A stretch of 64,000 bases of DNA from Ceratodon purpureus (lineage: Eukaryota > Streptophyta > Bryopsida > Pseudoditrichales > Ditrichaceae), in contig CM026426.1 of NCBI GenBank assembly GCA_014871385.1, positions 39,215,799 to 39,279,798 of the forward strand, given 5' to 3'. This document shows positions 35,866 to 47,965 of the stretch, one piece after another; position 1 is the stretch's first letter, and every line of letters starts with the position of its first letter. The position numbers and the translations under genes were made by a program. The notes below the pieces were generated by a model that worked only from the letters and a program-made list of their open reading frames with translations, made no database searches and was not told the origin of the DNA.

Positions 35866-38800
35866 CTACTTCTTCGCCAAGGGGTGACGCAAGATTCCAC
35901 TCTCTAAGAGTAGCTTGACCTCGTTGAAGCTAAAGGTAGGCGCATGGATGAAAAGCTCGGCTTTAGGATCACGGTTGCAGACCTTCAGGAGCATGTAGTA
36001 TAGGTGCTTACAATACGTGAACTGAGTCCTCCCTGGGAACGTAGTCATCGTCTTCTGGGCAAGTGCAACCAGGGTAAGAACTGATGGTAATCTGGTACCG
36101 TGTGATGTGCGGAGCAACGCCGGAGTCCAGCCCAATGATGCAACCGTGGCCCGGCTCAGGTATCATGGTGATGGAACGGAGGCGCGCTTTGAGGGACTCG
36201 GAGGAGCCCATGGAGAGTCGCTGCGCCGGATTGGGACGAGTGGCAGTGCGCTTCACCATCTTGCCGCCTCTCTTGCCTGGGTAGCGGTCCACGTCTGCAA
36301 GGACTCGCACGAAGCTGAGATTTGCAGGGGGCGGGGCAGAGGAGAAGAGGCGTCTTAGGGAGACCGGCTTCTTTGTCGGAAGTTGAAAGTCTGCTGCTTT
36401 GAGGGCAAGAATCCCGGTGAGTTTGAGGTTAGTACCAAGTTTCACTGGCTAGACCTTTGGAATGGAGGGGAATTCCTGGTCCTTTGAGTAGAGTGCTATC
36501 CACTTGCGCTTAGAGCCTTTCACGCAGCGCTCAATATTGTCGTAGCAGAAGAAGAGCTCTGTCTTCTCAACTGTGTTCCTGCGATAGTTAGTCCAAAGCC
36601 CAGTGTAGGTCGGGGCAGCTGTGTAGTGGGGCCCCCTGACAATTATCTCAGTGCACTTCTTTTTCGTTTCAGCTCTTTGGGCCCAGCAGCACTTTGCAGA
36701 AGCTTTGTGAAGTCTCGAAATGTGCCACTCCTGCACATTGACCTTCGTTTCTTCAACCCCGTTGACATAGCAAATGCCGCCCATGTTCACAGGTGAAGGT
36801 AAAGGGGAATCAACTTCCTGGGCAGGAGATTGGGTACCTTCTTCCTCGGTGTCGTGTTCGGAGTTGTCTTCCACAATGACAGGCATCTGCATAGGGCGAG
36901 CCCTGACGGCACGTCTTCGGCCTCTTGGGCGAGAGAAGTTTGTCTTGTCCGGGCGATGAGACTCCTCGTCAGCTCCAATGGGAACGTTGGCTTTTCGCTT
37001 CTGTGAACCAAACACTTTCGCTCTAAGCATGATAGAATGACGGGTGCTGAACTCTTCTGCTCCTAGCATATTGAGCATGGGGTCTTTGAGCAGTGTAGGA
37101 TTTGTCCATTTCTTTGAGTTGCGTTCCGCCATCCAAAGCCTCAATTCCTTCTTCGATGGTCATGTTCCCCCGAAATCACCTTTGAGGAACTGGTAGTAGT
37201 TAACAACCCGTAGAAAAGCTCGAACGAAATCGTCCACGATAGCAACGTAGAGGTTGTTTCCGTTGTTTCCTGAAGCTTGGAGCCACTTGTTATGACCTGT
37301 TTCGGCGAGGTTACAGGTCGGCATCTCTGTGAGTTCTTCTGCCGTGAATTTCTGCAGTTTGGACAGTAGGAGCCGTTAGATTCAACGATTAGAGTTTTGT
37401 AGGTTAAAGATAGGGAAGCGGTATCAAAAACATTAAAGCATAGTACAGAAATCATATCGTGGTCATGAATCCCCCCCACTGGCGGAAGCGGTGGTGCTAG
37501 AATGACAGCCATTAATCGAGTTTGATGAGTCCGCTCGCGCCAACGACCCCGGTAGATGCCCACCATGCTCGCAACGCGAGATACAGAGTGTCCACCTTTG
37601 CCATGCTGGTCGCATTCTTGTACTGAGTACACATCTTCTTGTGCTATTCCCAGAGTTCGTCAAGGAAGTGCTTCTGCGAATACGCGACCATGTTCTGTGT
37701 CCAGTGGAACAAGCACAACCTCTCCCGGTCCTCCATAAGGTCCTCTTTGTTGCCATTGCCGTTTCGAATTAGCACTGCATTCGCCATGTCCGCCATGAAC
37801 ACCTTGAAGTTCACCGCTGCAATGCCATTGTTCTCCATGACCAGGTTCATTTTTTTCCAAAAGACGAACTGGGCCTCTGTGTCCTCGGACTGCATGTCGC
37901 AAGTGGCGATTGTCATCACGCGGCAATAGGTGGCGTCGTATACATGACACGCCATCGTCAACCACTTTTTGACGCGTTTTACATGGTCGAACATGATCCA
38001 TGCGTTCTCTAGATCTCCGCGAGCTTGCATTCGGCTGACCAAGTCGACACCACTTCCCGGCCCGACCTCCGACATCTTGAAGACGAAGACTTTGTCACGC
38101 ATAGCTCCTAGACCAGGAAACGTATTCTCTTGGACATACGCCCACAGACTATTTCCACGGAGCTTGGTGATACCTTCCATGATTATGTACCTTCTGATTT
38201 TTTTGAAGGTCGCGACTTTGTTGCAGATATTTTGTGACGCCATGTCTGTGCATCGATCCAGAACAGGAACCAGCTCCTCTATCGTCAGCTTCCTCGTTGG
38301 TGCATCCTCGGATTGTAGCACATAGCTCCCGATGAGGTGTTTGCTCGCCTCCAAGACAAGGACGCTCTTGGTTGCTTTCTTGTTCAACTCTACCTGCTCT
38401 TCTATTAAGCTACTGATCTCTGCTTTAGAGTCTCTGTAGTCTCCAACTTTCACTGGATGATCATGTGTTCCTATGTGAATAGAAGCTCTAGTCTGATTGG
38501 CTTTGCCCACTACGTAATAAATCCTAGCCTCGCATGTAGCTACACATGATGGAGGTTCTTTACATACCTTGCACACTAGCCTGGAGTCAGATGGAGGAGG
38601 CTGATCCATTAGAAAAGCTTGGAGGGTACACCCTTCAAACTCAGTCTCATTATCCTCGAAGATCTTGGGAACACGCTTCAGAAAGTCACACTCCTTGTTG
38701 CTGCAGCGCAGCCATCCGACGCAGGTGGAACTTCGAAAAGATAGTCTGAAGTCGTTTTTGATGTTTGTTGTGATGGTCTTGGTCCACAAGTGTCCGTCGT

Positions 38801-39603
38801 ATTGTTTGTCCATTCCCTGCATTGACTTTGCGGCGAGCTTAGAGGATCCTGCAGCAGCTAGGGGCAACTCAAAAAGAACCGGACCATCAAACTTCGCAGG
38901 CAAGTACTCTACTCTCTCGTGTCTAGTAGTGGAATAGTCTATCTTCTTTAGAATGTTTTTTGACCCACGCGCCTTCGCAAGCTGTTGAAGGAGGGGGACA
39001 ATGCTAACTCTGACTTGGGACAATGGAGGAGACACATTGGAAGGAGGAGCATCAGCGTGGACCTTAGGCACCAACTTGACGGGACTGACTTCGTCATCAG
39101 AGGAGAGAGATGACTGTCGGATGAGGAGGTTTCTCTACGTCTGAAGTTTCAGTACCAGACTCGACTTTGACCTTGACATCATGAGGTAAGGGAGTCTGAA
39201 TTGTGCAAGTAGAAGAGCGACGGGGGGTAAGGATCTCAGTAGATGCAGCCATCAGAGAATCAGTAAGACCGTAGACTCTATAGGATCCAGGGAAGAGTCT
39301 CCACTGCAACATATTATTCTCATCTCTCATTGAAGGTTGCCTGAGGGTGTGGGTAACCTCGGGAGTAACGTCATCAAAGATTTCCTCCTCTATACTGATG
39401 GAATCCTCACGGAAATGGAATCTGAGACTCAGGCGAAGAGAGGACACCGTAGCTAGACCATCGTCATCTACGCAAAAGCTAAGAGGGATACCCATGCTTT
39501 GGGCATACAAACAGACCATCCCCATGTTCGCAGGCAATTCAGTAGAACTAGTGGAAGAAGGGAGAAGAGTGAGTGTACTAGCGAAGCGGTATCGCGAGAG
39601 CAA
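35866..39603 (-). mobile_element. MULE-type transposase gene, copy 1 (degenerate)
   Basis: Four coding blocks on the minus strand. The N-terminal block (39603-39097; FREDSISIEEEIFDDV, YRVYGLTDSLMAAS) is followed after a frame change by the main block (39074-37644). That block has a Cys-pair region (CSNKECDF, CKVCKEPPSC) and IGTHDHPVK, a GTHxHP motif typical of MULE proteins. Next come VYDATYCRVMT, SEDTEAQFVFWKKMN and FMADMANAV, then CLFHW. These fit the acidic residues and the C..H element of a MULE DDE domain. The next block (37144-36449) has EWHISRLHKASAKCCWAQ. The C-terminal part (36445-35866) holds a SWIM zinc finger (CTCP ... YCKHLYYML) split by a one-base frameshift near 36040. A TGA at 37160-37162 interrupts PSKKELRL. 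Copy 2 at 54.6-51.1 kb aligns throughout. It is divergent from the ParB/methyltransferase gene at 40-46.6 kb. Confidence 0.75.
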
Positions 39604-40129
39604 AGTGAGAGGAATGATGCATCGCTGTTGATCATTTTATTCTAGTTGGAATTTTCATGTGGACGACTAGGTAATGATTCATTCTGTTATGTAAGGAATG
39701 TATGATTTAAGAGAGACGGCGCTAACTAATTAGAATGTTGCCTTTTGCAGACCCAAGTATACTAGGTTAGAGTTTTTAGAACTACGCTTTTAATATTTGC
39801 ATCGTGGAACCGATTCTATTCGATGTGAAGTTTGGTGAGATTAGAATGAGCCGTCAGTGGCTTTCATATGTAATACAAGTATTCCAGTGCTTAATTCAAA
39901 TCTTTTATTATTCTGCAAGCTTCTATTTTTCTCTAATAAAATAGATTGATCTCATCAGCTTTAATTCAAAATGCATTTATTTATAGTTTTCATTAATTTA
40001 AGTAGGTTAAGCATAAGGTAAGTATTTAGGGCTGAGTCAGAGGGGTTGATGGTTTGGGATATATAAGATGAAGGGAAGTTAGAAGGAGTGCTATATTGTG
40101 AGGAGTGTTCTCTCGTTAGTTAGACACAT
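39604..40129. promoter_or_regulatory. Intergenic region between divergent genes
   Basis: About 500 bp separate the MULE start (minus) from the first exon-like sequence on the plus strand. It is AT-rich with a TATA-like string (TATATAAG, about 40061). It probably holds both promoters of a divergent pair; this is inferred from the layout. Confidence 0.3.
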
Positions 40130-40560
40130 GAAGGAGAGTGGAGGTCAGCTCCCTCTACTTATGTCACTCCTAAACCTAGAAGAAAAGCATATGGTACAGA
40201 TTTTACGAATAGGAGAGCGAGGAAGAGGAGAGAATCACGTAGAAAGGAGAAGTCGAAAGGCAACCTCCTGAGTGCACCTCTGAAGGTTAGAGGAGCAGGG
40301 CTGCCTTTGGCAATTAAATTTTGTAGCATTTGTGAACTCATTCTAGAGTCTATAGTGGAAATAAAAGAGGAGGTTATAGATGTCACGGTTAGGGACCATG
40401 GTGTAGTAAACATGGACGATAAAAGTAATGAGATGACGGAAGATTTAGGGTTTAATGGTTTAGAAACACCACAGTATCCGCAGCCTTCGTTTGGCTTAAA
40501 CGAGTCACTTCCAGAAGAGAGTGCTCTAGGATCCACAAAGGATCGACTCTCTACTGAAGT
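40130..40560 (+). CDS. Basic N-terminal exon, probably of the ParB/methyltransferase gene copy A
   Basis: An open stretch without a clear ATG encodes a nuclear-localisation-type segment (NRRARKRRESRRKEKSKG). An acidic part and FGLNESLPEESALG follow, ending at a good donor (GAAG|GTAAGTT... near 40560). Copy B has a similarly basic first exon (55838-56104) in the equivalent position upstream of its ParB exon. I do not recognise a domain. Confidence 0.35.
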
Positions 40561-40911
40561 AAGTTACCGACGTTCCTTTTTAATGTTGAATGTGTATTGT
40601 TCAATTCTGAAGGAGACTGCTTTGTTTCTCATGTTATTGTCTTAAGTAGCATACTTTTAGTTGTAACCGATGTACTTTACAGTGCTTTATGTCTTGCAAA
40701 TTCTTAGTCATGTTTTAAGCGCAGTGTTCATACAGTAAAATTATGAATTCTCCTCTGTATTTAAGCTAACTTTGTTCTTTTTAGGAAGTGGACCGAGGGC
40801 GGAGGTTCTAGATTTGCTAAACAGAGTGGAGGAGTGAGAGGGGGTGATTCAAATGCTTCAGAAGGAACTCGTAACTAAGAGGGAGGTGTTGCGAGAGCGA
40901 GGAGAGCAATA

Positions 40912-41351
40912 ATGGAGGATGGGGAGGCTGTGGATTGCGAGCATGCGGCCCGCGGAGATTATCAAAAACGTGGGCGTAAAGGGGCGGTGCGGGGAGGGCG
41001 AGCCGGTGGAAGAGTAGGAGGCCGTCAGAGGGGTATAGAGGGACAGACTTCAAAGATGGAGGTCGGGAGCGGGCGCCGCGGAGGTGAGGGGCGGAGAGGG
41101 CGTCGCGGTGGGCGGGGAGCAGAACGTGGTCGCAACAACAAAGAGGAGGGCACCGATATGGCTGCCCGGGCTGGGGGGGAGAGAGAAGACTGGGATGGAG
41201 ATCCATGATCTGAAGAGCAGGGGGAGGATCAGGGGGTGGGACGAGAGGGCGAGGACCCAGAGTTGCTTGGAGAGAAAGACGACGACGAGGACGATGACGG
41301 GGAAGAGGACGACGACAATGATGGAGAAGATGACGACGAGGACAAGCAATA
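40912..41351 (+). pseudogene. Arg/Gly-rich protein with acidic tail, TGA between them
   Basis: MEDGEAVDCEHAARGDY begins a stretch rich in RGG/GGR (RGGRAGGRVGGRQRG, GRRGGEGRRGRRGGRG). A TGA near 41207 interrupts it. In the same frame an almost pure Asp/Glu tail continues (EKDDDEDDDGEEDDDN) to a TAA near 41349. RG-rich plus acidic tails are typical of nucleolar or RNA-binding proteins. It may be an exon of the ParB/methyltransferase gene or a separate gene. Confidence 0.35.
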
Positions 41352-41852
41352 AGAGGTTGGAGTAGAGGAGCAGAGAGAGCTACAGCGCCGCCGCTACACC
41401 AACGTCGAGGTGGATTTTTTGCTTGAATGTTGAATTTCTGAGGGATTGAGTGAGGAATGTGGGTTCAGGTGTTTGCTGGGGGTTTGTGGAGATTTGTCGA
41501 AATTGGGTTTGGGGTTTTGTGGAGATTAGGAGTTGGGTTGGTTGGATTCTTGAGGTTTGTATGCGGGATTTTGTTGGGGTTTGTATGTGGACTTGGGCTT
41601 GCGGGGCGGAAGTGCTTGGACTTGGGCTTGCGGGGCGGAGGCTTGGGCTTGCGGGGGCATAGGATGGCTTCAGTCTTTGTTTGTGAAGCATTCGGCCCCG
41701 AATAGATGTGCGGGGCCTCGAGCAGCCTGCAGCATGCGGAGGCTCGGCCCTTGTGGCTGGGCCGATGATGCAGCCAATACTTTCATTTATTGTCTGAAAT
41801 CTTCATTTTATCCCGGATGATTCTAATCTCCATTTCATTGTTTGTAATTTAG

Positions 41853-44800
41853 GAGTCATCTGAGGATAATATGGGGAGCCAAGTACAAGTACCGACTCCA
41901 GCGGAGACCGAGGTACTTTAAATTGTACCTTAATCCTTAGATGATTCACCATTTCTGAAATTACTTGTCTTATTTTATTACTCTTCAATTGGAACATAAC
42001 CTTTTTATTTTTCATAATCTAGGTATATTCCGATGCTTCAAAGCTGTCTGCAAATTCCCCCATATCAGTTATCAATGTCTTGACCTTTCGGATTCATTTG
42101 ATCGGCACTATTGTACTTGTGATGTAGCAGACCCTATAGATTTAGGTATCGTACCTGTAGAGATTTATTCTCCACAGTACATGCCTACATCCGCTGTCTA
42201 TGAGCCTACTTCCCCTCCATACATGCCAACCTCTCCTACACATGATTCACCTCCGATGTCTGCACCCTCTCCTTCCTCGCCTATTAGAGTGAGGCGGCCA
42301 GCCGATGTTGTGTTTGCCCTTCCGGCAATACTGCCGTGCCCTGTCCAACAAACCAGGCGATTTTGGAGGAGGCGCCGTCATTGGAACTGTAGACAATCTA
42401 GGGAGTATTATAGGCGTGCATCACGTAGATAGAGTCTTCAAACGCGTATGATATTGGAGTTGTTGTACTAGATTTATCATTATGAAGTGATATTGTTATT
42501 CTCTATTTCATATTTCTCTATTTTGCAAGAATTTTTGGGATACGATTCCAACATTAATTTGCACACCATTTTGCAGGTAACTCAAACACAAGATGGGTTG
42601 GTAAAACCATCTTGTCCAATAGACTTGAAGACTGCTTTAGAAGGCGAGTTGCAGCACCGCAAACAAAACAAGCTCGATTCCATAGGCGTCATCAACAAAC
42701 TAAGGAACAAACCGGAAAAGGAAGTCGCGCTTGATGGTGCCCTTGTGCAGGATGATCTCAATGGCCTAGGTTCGACGAGTGGGCAAAATGGAGGTACAGC
42801 ACTTGGAGCGGGAGTTTGTAAAGAGATATAGAGATGGGGACCGCGTCATGTACATCTCCATATACAACAATGAAGAGCAGACGAAGGACGTTACGGCGGA
42901 TATCATGGCTGGTTGGAGCCCTTTATGGAGGGCCGCGAGTGATCGTTTTGAAGATGAGATCCGTGGAGACGGGGAGTGGATGCAATTCGCGCACAAGATG
43001 TTTTTTGTCTAGGAAGGTAACCACCGCCTCGCTGCATGGCTCCGACATATAAACAAGCACCATGCGGACGACCCAACATAGCACATCTCTGTGCATTGCA
43101 TTGTACTAGACCGCCGCGGCCATGTGGGCAAGTTGCTTCACCCCATGCACAACATTAAGTGGTAAGTATCTCCGTTCTTTTCCTTGTTTGTACACATTCA
43201 AACTTTTCTGGTACTGTTTATTATTCCTCTAATATTCTACTTTGTTATTCACGTCGAATGAGAATGACCACGTCAAGAGTAATCTTCCAGCAAAGTTGTT
43301 TCGAATCCGCTCATTTGGGATGATGAAACTAGAGGATTTTAAAGACCTCCTTACCGTTGAAGAATATGATGCATGTCTGAAACTCAAGCCACCTAATCCG
43401 TCGTGGTTTCCCTTGACAACCAAAACTTTTATAGCATTTCTGTACCGAGTAAGTTTTACCAACTTCCTGCCTTTGCTTATGCAACTTGGATGATTTTTCA
43501 ATATTCTGATAAATAATTCTGTTTCAACAGCGGGAAATCGCAGTGGCCTCGGATGAAGCAGCGAGGGCCTACCTTGACAAGACACCAGAGGAGGAACAAA
43601 CTGCCAATGCAGTTTGGGATGTCATGACTGAGGCATGTGAAAGAATGGTCGAATCCTTCAAGAAGAAGGACTTTACCAAGTACTTGGCCATTGCAAATCC
43701 CAAGAATGGTGATGACTTCCTCAATGAGGTGACTCCCTTTCTAATACCATTTACAAAACTTTGTATGTCAACGTCATTTCTTTATTTCTTAGTGTCTAAA
43801 ATAATCGCTCTTCATGCAGATCAATCGACATTTCAGTGACTTCTCGAAACCGAAGATGACCCTTGAGAAGCTACAGAAAATTGTCCCAGCAGCAGTTGAG
43901 GCCAAATACAAGGCTCGTTAGTTGAGGTGGTGGAACTCATCCCCAAATTCTAGACTATCTTACAGATTCCTACCGCTCGAATTCAAGGAAACCGACCTCG
44001 ACCCTTGGTTGAACAAGGCTTCATTCTAGGCTGGGGTATATTTTTGACATTTATTATTTAAATTACATGATGATTTTTTATCTTTTATAAATTCTAGCTT
44101 GTCGCTAATATGTTGTCTTCTTTATTATAGTTGGAGGAAGCCGTCATCAATGAAGTCGAGGACATATGCAAAGCGGAGAACCTCTTCATCAATTGGAAGG
44201 ATTTTCCTGATGTCCAGGAACCGGGGGCTTATGTCAACAATTCACGTATTCTTTTATGGAACAAGGCCTTCCCCACGTTCCTTGGAAAGAAGGCAGAGAA
44301 GGCTTATGACAAGAAGTCGAATTTCGCAAAATTTCCTAAAAATGCTGAGGTTGTCAAGCGGGTTACTTACCGGTATGATACTTAACTTCATCTTAGTCGT
44401 TTTCCACAATAACGGGCTCTTTATTATTCTCTAATACTAACCTTCTATAAAATGAGTTTCTTTAGTACTTTAAGAGAGAGCTCGTTCCAAGAGGCGCCAT
44501 CACTGTAGCTTCCTAACTACTTTTCTGCTTGGACTTAGAGAAGCTTGGATCAGTGTATCTATTATCCTTAGCAGCTGAAAAGGTACAAAGCTCCCCACTT
44601 GGAAGCTGGATGCTGGTATCTTGATTGTTTTCGCGGTTTCACAATTGACTCGGAGGTGGACATCAAGACGTTACACGATGCCGGTGAGGTGGTGGCCGAA
44701 GACACGGTGGATGGTACTGAAGATGACGAAGGCCTTCAAGACCAATCATCATATCCTGCACCCAAGAAAGGGAGAGGGCGACTGAAATCTTTGCGTTCGC

Positions 44801-46571
44801 ATTCACAGGCATCACAGCAAATCGGTGCGGCGTCTTCTGTACCAGAACAGAAGGCACCAGAGAACTCTCCAGGTAAGGTCGTTACGAAGCCTTCTCCAAC
44901 TTCATCCCCCGCTCCTTCCTCGATCAGTGCTTTCGAGATCATTAGAAGTCTCCTTGAGCAGAGGAAGGCAAAAAAAATTCCGCAAATTACTTCTTCATTT
45001 GGAACTCCGCATTCCACACAGGTTTATGTCATCAACTCCTCTGTGGATTCGGTTCTGCTTCGACACAAGGAACTCTCTGACGTGGGTGGCGATCATGAAT
45101 GGAACAAGGCTCTAGACATCGTTCAAAAGGTATGATCCGTTGCTTAGTCCTTTCCCTTCGATATGTACAGTCATGTAAATCTTATAATGTCTAACTTTGT
45201 TTTCTTGGTTACTCAAGTTTGAAGCAAACCGCGAGAACCGAGTTCTGCCGAGATGCAAAGAGTATAATCACTTGGGATACGACTTAATCATTGTCGACAT
45301 TCTTGAGAATCTTCCAGTCCCTACGATATCCAATTCACCCTATGTCACTCCACCTTCGAACAAACGTGATAAGGAGTATTTGGAGGAACTCTTCGAATTT
45401 GCAAGACATTACTTGGAGCATGATGGTGCTCTGTGCATAATCCACAACAACGACCAAGATCTGGCTGTGAAGATTTCTGAAGTGACTAAACTTGATGGCT
45501 TCGTGCTGCACCGAGACTGGTGCGGCTTCAATGCACTAGGCTTGGCTCACCCTACCATCCCCGACTCCTTGGTATGTACATCATAATCATTCCTTGTCTT
45601 TGCATTCTGCTAAGCTTACTTATTAATTACACTCACATATTTTGGTGTCTTACAATCTCTTCGATTCTGGGTGCGCGTCTTCATTCGTGGTGGTCACCCT
45701 CCATCCAAGTTCTCTTTTCAAACGAAGAAATCTGATGTCGTATACAACGACCTCCAAATTACCGAGAGTGATTCCATTCTCAACTTCACCGATGTGGAAT
45801 CGCAGCACATGAATGGGGAGGTGCCGTGGAGAGGCCCAAGGGAGAAAGCCCCTGAGATGATGCAGGGCATAATTGAGGAGATGACCAAGCCCGGCGATAT
45901 AGTCTTTGAGTGGATGGCAGGAACAGGTAATCCTTCATTAACAGTTTCTGCATTTCCATCCTCTGATTTTCTCCACTAGGACTGACTTCTTTCTTGTGCT
46001 ACATGTTTCAGGTGCCTCCATCAAGGCTTGCCAGAGTATTGGTCGTCATATCATAGCTTGTGAGGAGGACAAAGCCATATTCAACGCCCTTCTCAAACCG
46101 TATATGGCTACGCCATCCGCCATGGGCCCTCCAAAACATCCTAGACCAGCAGCAGTTCAAGATGCACCTCCAAAGAGAGCAAGACGAGATAAGTACAGTA
46201 AGTTCTTCTTTACATTTTCTTACTTCAGGGCTAGTTCCCTTTGCTTCTTTATTGATTCCATCTTCACCTACTCATTCTTACCACTATCGATTTCCTCTTG
46301 CAGAGTAGTTGCGGCAACACCGCCATGTAGGCCAAGGCCCGTGTCCATTCCATCGTGGCGTCTTCATTCCAGCCCGATTCAGCCTTATATACTTCCGAAT
46401 TATGCAGAGGCCTTAGCACTAGCGCTCAAATCTAGAGCCCTTACATATGTTCCTAGTCGGCCAACTTCTTTTGATCCTAGGGCCCTTATATTTGTCGATG
46501 CAGAGGCTGTAGAAGGAGATTCAAAGTCACATGGTTCTGAGAGTGGAAGTAGCGATTGTAGCATGTTGTGA
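41853..46571 (+). pseudogene. ParB-like / permuted DNA methyltransferase fusion, copy A (degenerate)
   Basis: Many exons, each bounded by GT-AG sites, align with copy B. Order: a short exon (41853-41910); an exon with RNA-polymerase-II-CTD-like YxPTSP units (42166-42270); a ParB/sulfiredoxin-like exon ending at 43161; exons ending at 43449 and 43728; exons starting at 43820 and 44131; an exon at 44572-45129 with CWYLDCFRGF and a Ser/Pro linker; and a methyltransferase part. That part (45218-46197) holds YDLIIVDILENLP, HYLEHDGALCIIH, then FEWMAGTG|ASIKACQSIGRHIIACEED, which is the FxGxG S-adenosylmethionine-binding motif. The target-side motif precedes the SAM motif, as in permuted N4-cytosine/N6-adenine methyltransferases. 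A Pro-rich exon follows (46304-46571). Damage: a frameshift near 42770 and TAG at 43010-43012 and 43079-43081 in the ParB part. The methyltransferase part is open. Confidence 0.7.
42166..42270 (+). other. RNA polymerase II CTD-like YxPTSP units
   Basis: Within copy A the coding sequence reads YSPQYMPTSA, then VYEPTSP, then PYMPTSP. These imitate the YSPTSPS heptad of the RNA polymerase II tail. It is seen directly in one reading frame; the reading frame around it is not confirmed. Confidence 0.4.
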
Positions 46572-46811
46572 GTTTGAAAGAGGCTTCGGTCTATCATTGT
46601 TTTCATCTGATTTGATTTGATTTAATTGGAGTTGATTTCATAATCCTTCGTCTACTCTACTGCAAACACCCTAAAGTAGTTATGACTCTCATTTCTAGTT
46701 CGTATCCGTGTATGTAAAGGATGAAATGTCACAACTGTAATGCTCAAAATATATATAATGCTGTAATTACTTTCTTAATCATTCAAAATCTCACCCTAAA
46801 TCATAGCCATG

Positions 46812-47375
46812 TTACCTATTCTTAGGAGAGATCCAAATACCATCTCTCGGAGAAATTCTCTCTCCTTCCAGCACATCTAAGACCTGATTCCCATTGGCCA
46901 ATAGCAATGACCTCAACTGATCTAACTCAACGCAACTAAGTTCTCCAAGGGACGCTGTCTCTAACCTCTCGATGTAAATTGGATTTGCAAGTTTCCAAGA
47001 ACTCCTAAAAACACTCCAGTTGATGTTGAACCGATTAACTTCGTATTTGTCCTTCGGACTCCAATGGCGACCTTCGTACGAAAAGTAATCCCACCTCGCT
47101 AGCTGAAGGCATGCGTATTAAGGACTGCTGTCAATCTCACGCTTCCAACTCTTCGACACAGCACGAGCGCTCTCGACGTCTTCAAACGTGATTACAGTCG
47201 GAGGAGTCCAACCCTGCGTTGCACAACTACCTATATGATCCCAGGGGTTAGGCCCATTTGCCATCCGCTTGAGCAAATCTTGTAAAACCGTTTCACAGGC
47301 AACGACCTCAAATGAATCGCCCATACCTTCAAACAACTCCCTAGCAAGTACACGCTTAAGTTCTACAGTAATCAT
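46812..47375 (-). pseudogene. F-box-like protein, copy 2 (nonsense mutation)
   Basis: This copy aligns end to end with the F-box-like gene at 10.3-9.9 kb: VACETVLQDLLKRM, then VITFEDVESARAVSKSWKREID, then LQLARWDY, ERLETASLGELSC and a short extra tail ending ISPKNR. A TAA at 47118-47120 replaces the Glu codon seen in copy 1 (SSP-stop-YACL against NSPEFACL), splitting the frame. Everything after it is still readable, so decay is recent. It lies just downstream of ParB/methyltransferase copy A, in the opposite orientation. Confidence 0.6.
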
Positions 47376-47820
47376 TGAGCTAATACAACTTCAAGGACGT
47401 CCGCTAAGGATTATATAGATTGTTGCTTGACACTTAAGCTAGTAATGGTCTTATCTAAAGACGGAGGATTCTTCAACCAAGACAAGCAGTCTGACTTGGT
47501 ATGCATCTTGGTTTCAGCAGCTCCAATATTGCACACAAACTCTGAAATATTCCACGAACTTTTAAGACCATTTCTTTTTGCTTGTTTAGAGTTTTCTTAT
47601 TCCTAGTATTATCTATATTATCTAAAAACATCATGCTGGAATACTTGTATCTAGATCCAATAAGGGACCAAATCTAAAGGATTGTATGCATGACGTCATC
47701 ATGACATCAGCCCTAATTTGTACCTCAATAAACAAACGTAAGAAATTCTTACCAGAGATAACCCTGAATTCCACCGTAATATACTCTTTTTCTTAAAAAA
47801 GTAACAAACTCATGCCTTAT
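47376..47820. other. AT-rich spacer
   Basis: No gene is visible between the F-box-like pseudogene and the GAGCGG repeat end. Confidence 0.4.
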
Positions 47821-47965
47821 TTTAGTAATTTTCCACGGTTATAGGGTCTACTTTGCTTTTGAAAATTTGGCTACTTGTCATTTCTGTGATCTCCATTCTG
47901 TGCTCTCCGCTCTCCGCTCTACGCTCTCCGCTAACATACGAACTTTCCCCGCTTGGGAAGTACTT
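47821..47965 (-). repeat. GAGCGG-rich repeat end 2 (inverted relative to 34.2 kb)
   Basis: CCACGGTTATAGGGTC, then CCATTCTGTGCTCTCCGCTC, then CGCTAACATACGAACTTTCCCC. On the minus strand this gives the same order of pieces as repeat end 1 (GGGGAAAGTTCG, GAGCGG units, GAGAGCACAGAAT, GACCCTATAACCGTGG). The two therefore face each other across 34.2-47.96 kb. Confidence 0.5.

Noticed and set aside
40817-41691. Long minus-strand Pro/Leu-rich frames
   Set aside because: Antisense of the Arg/Gly-rich and acidic-tail sequence; low complexity.
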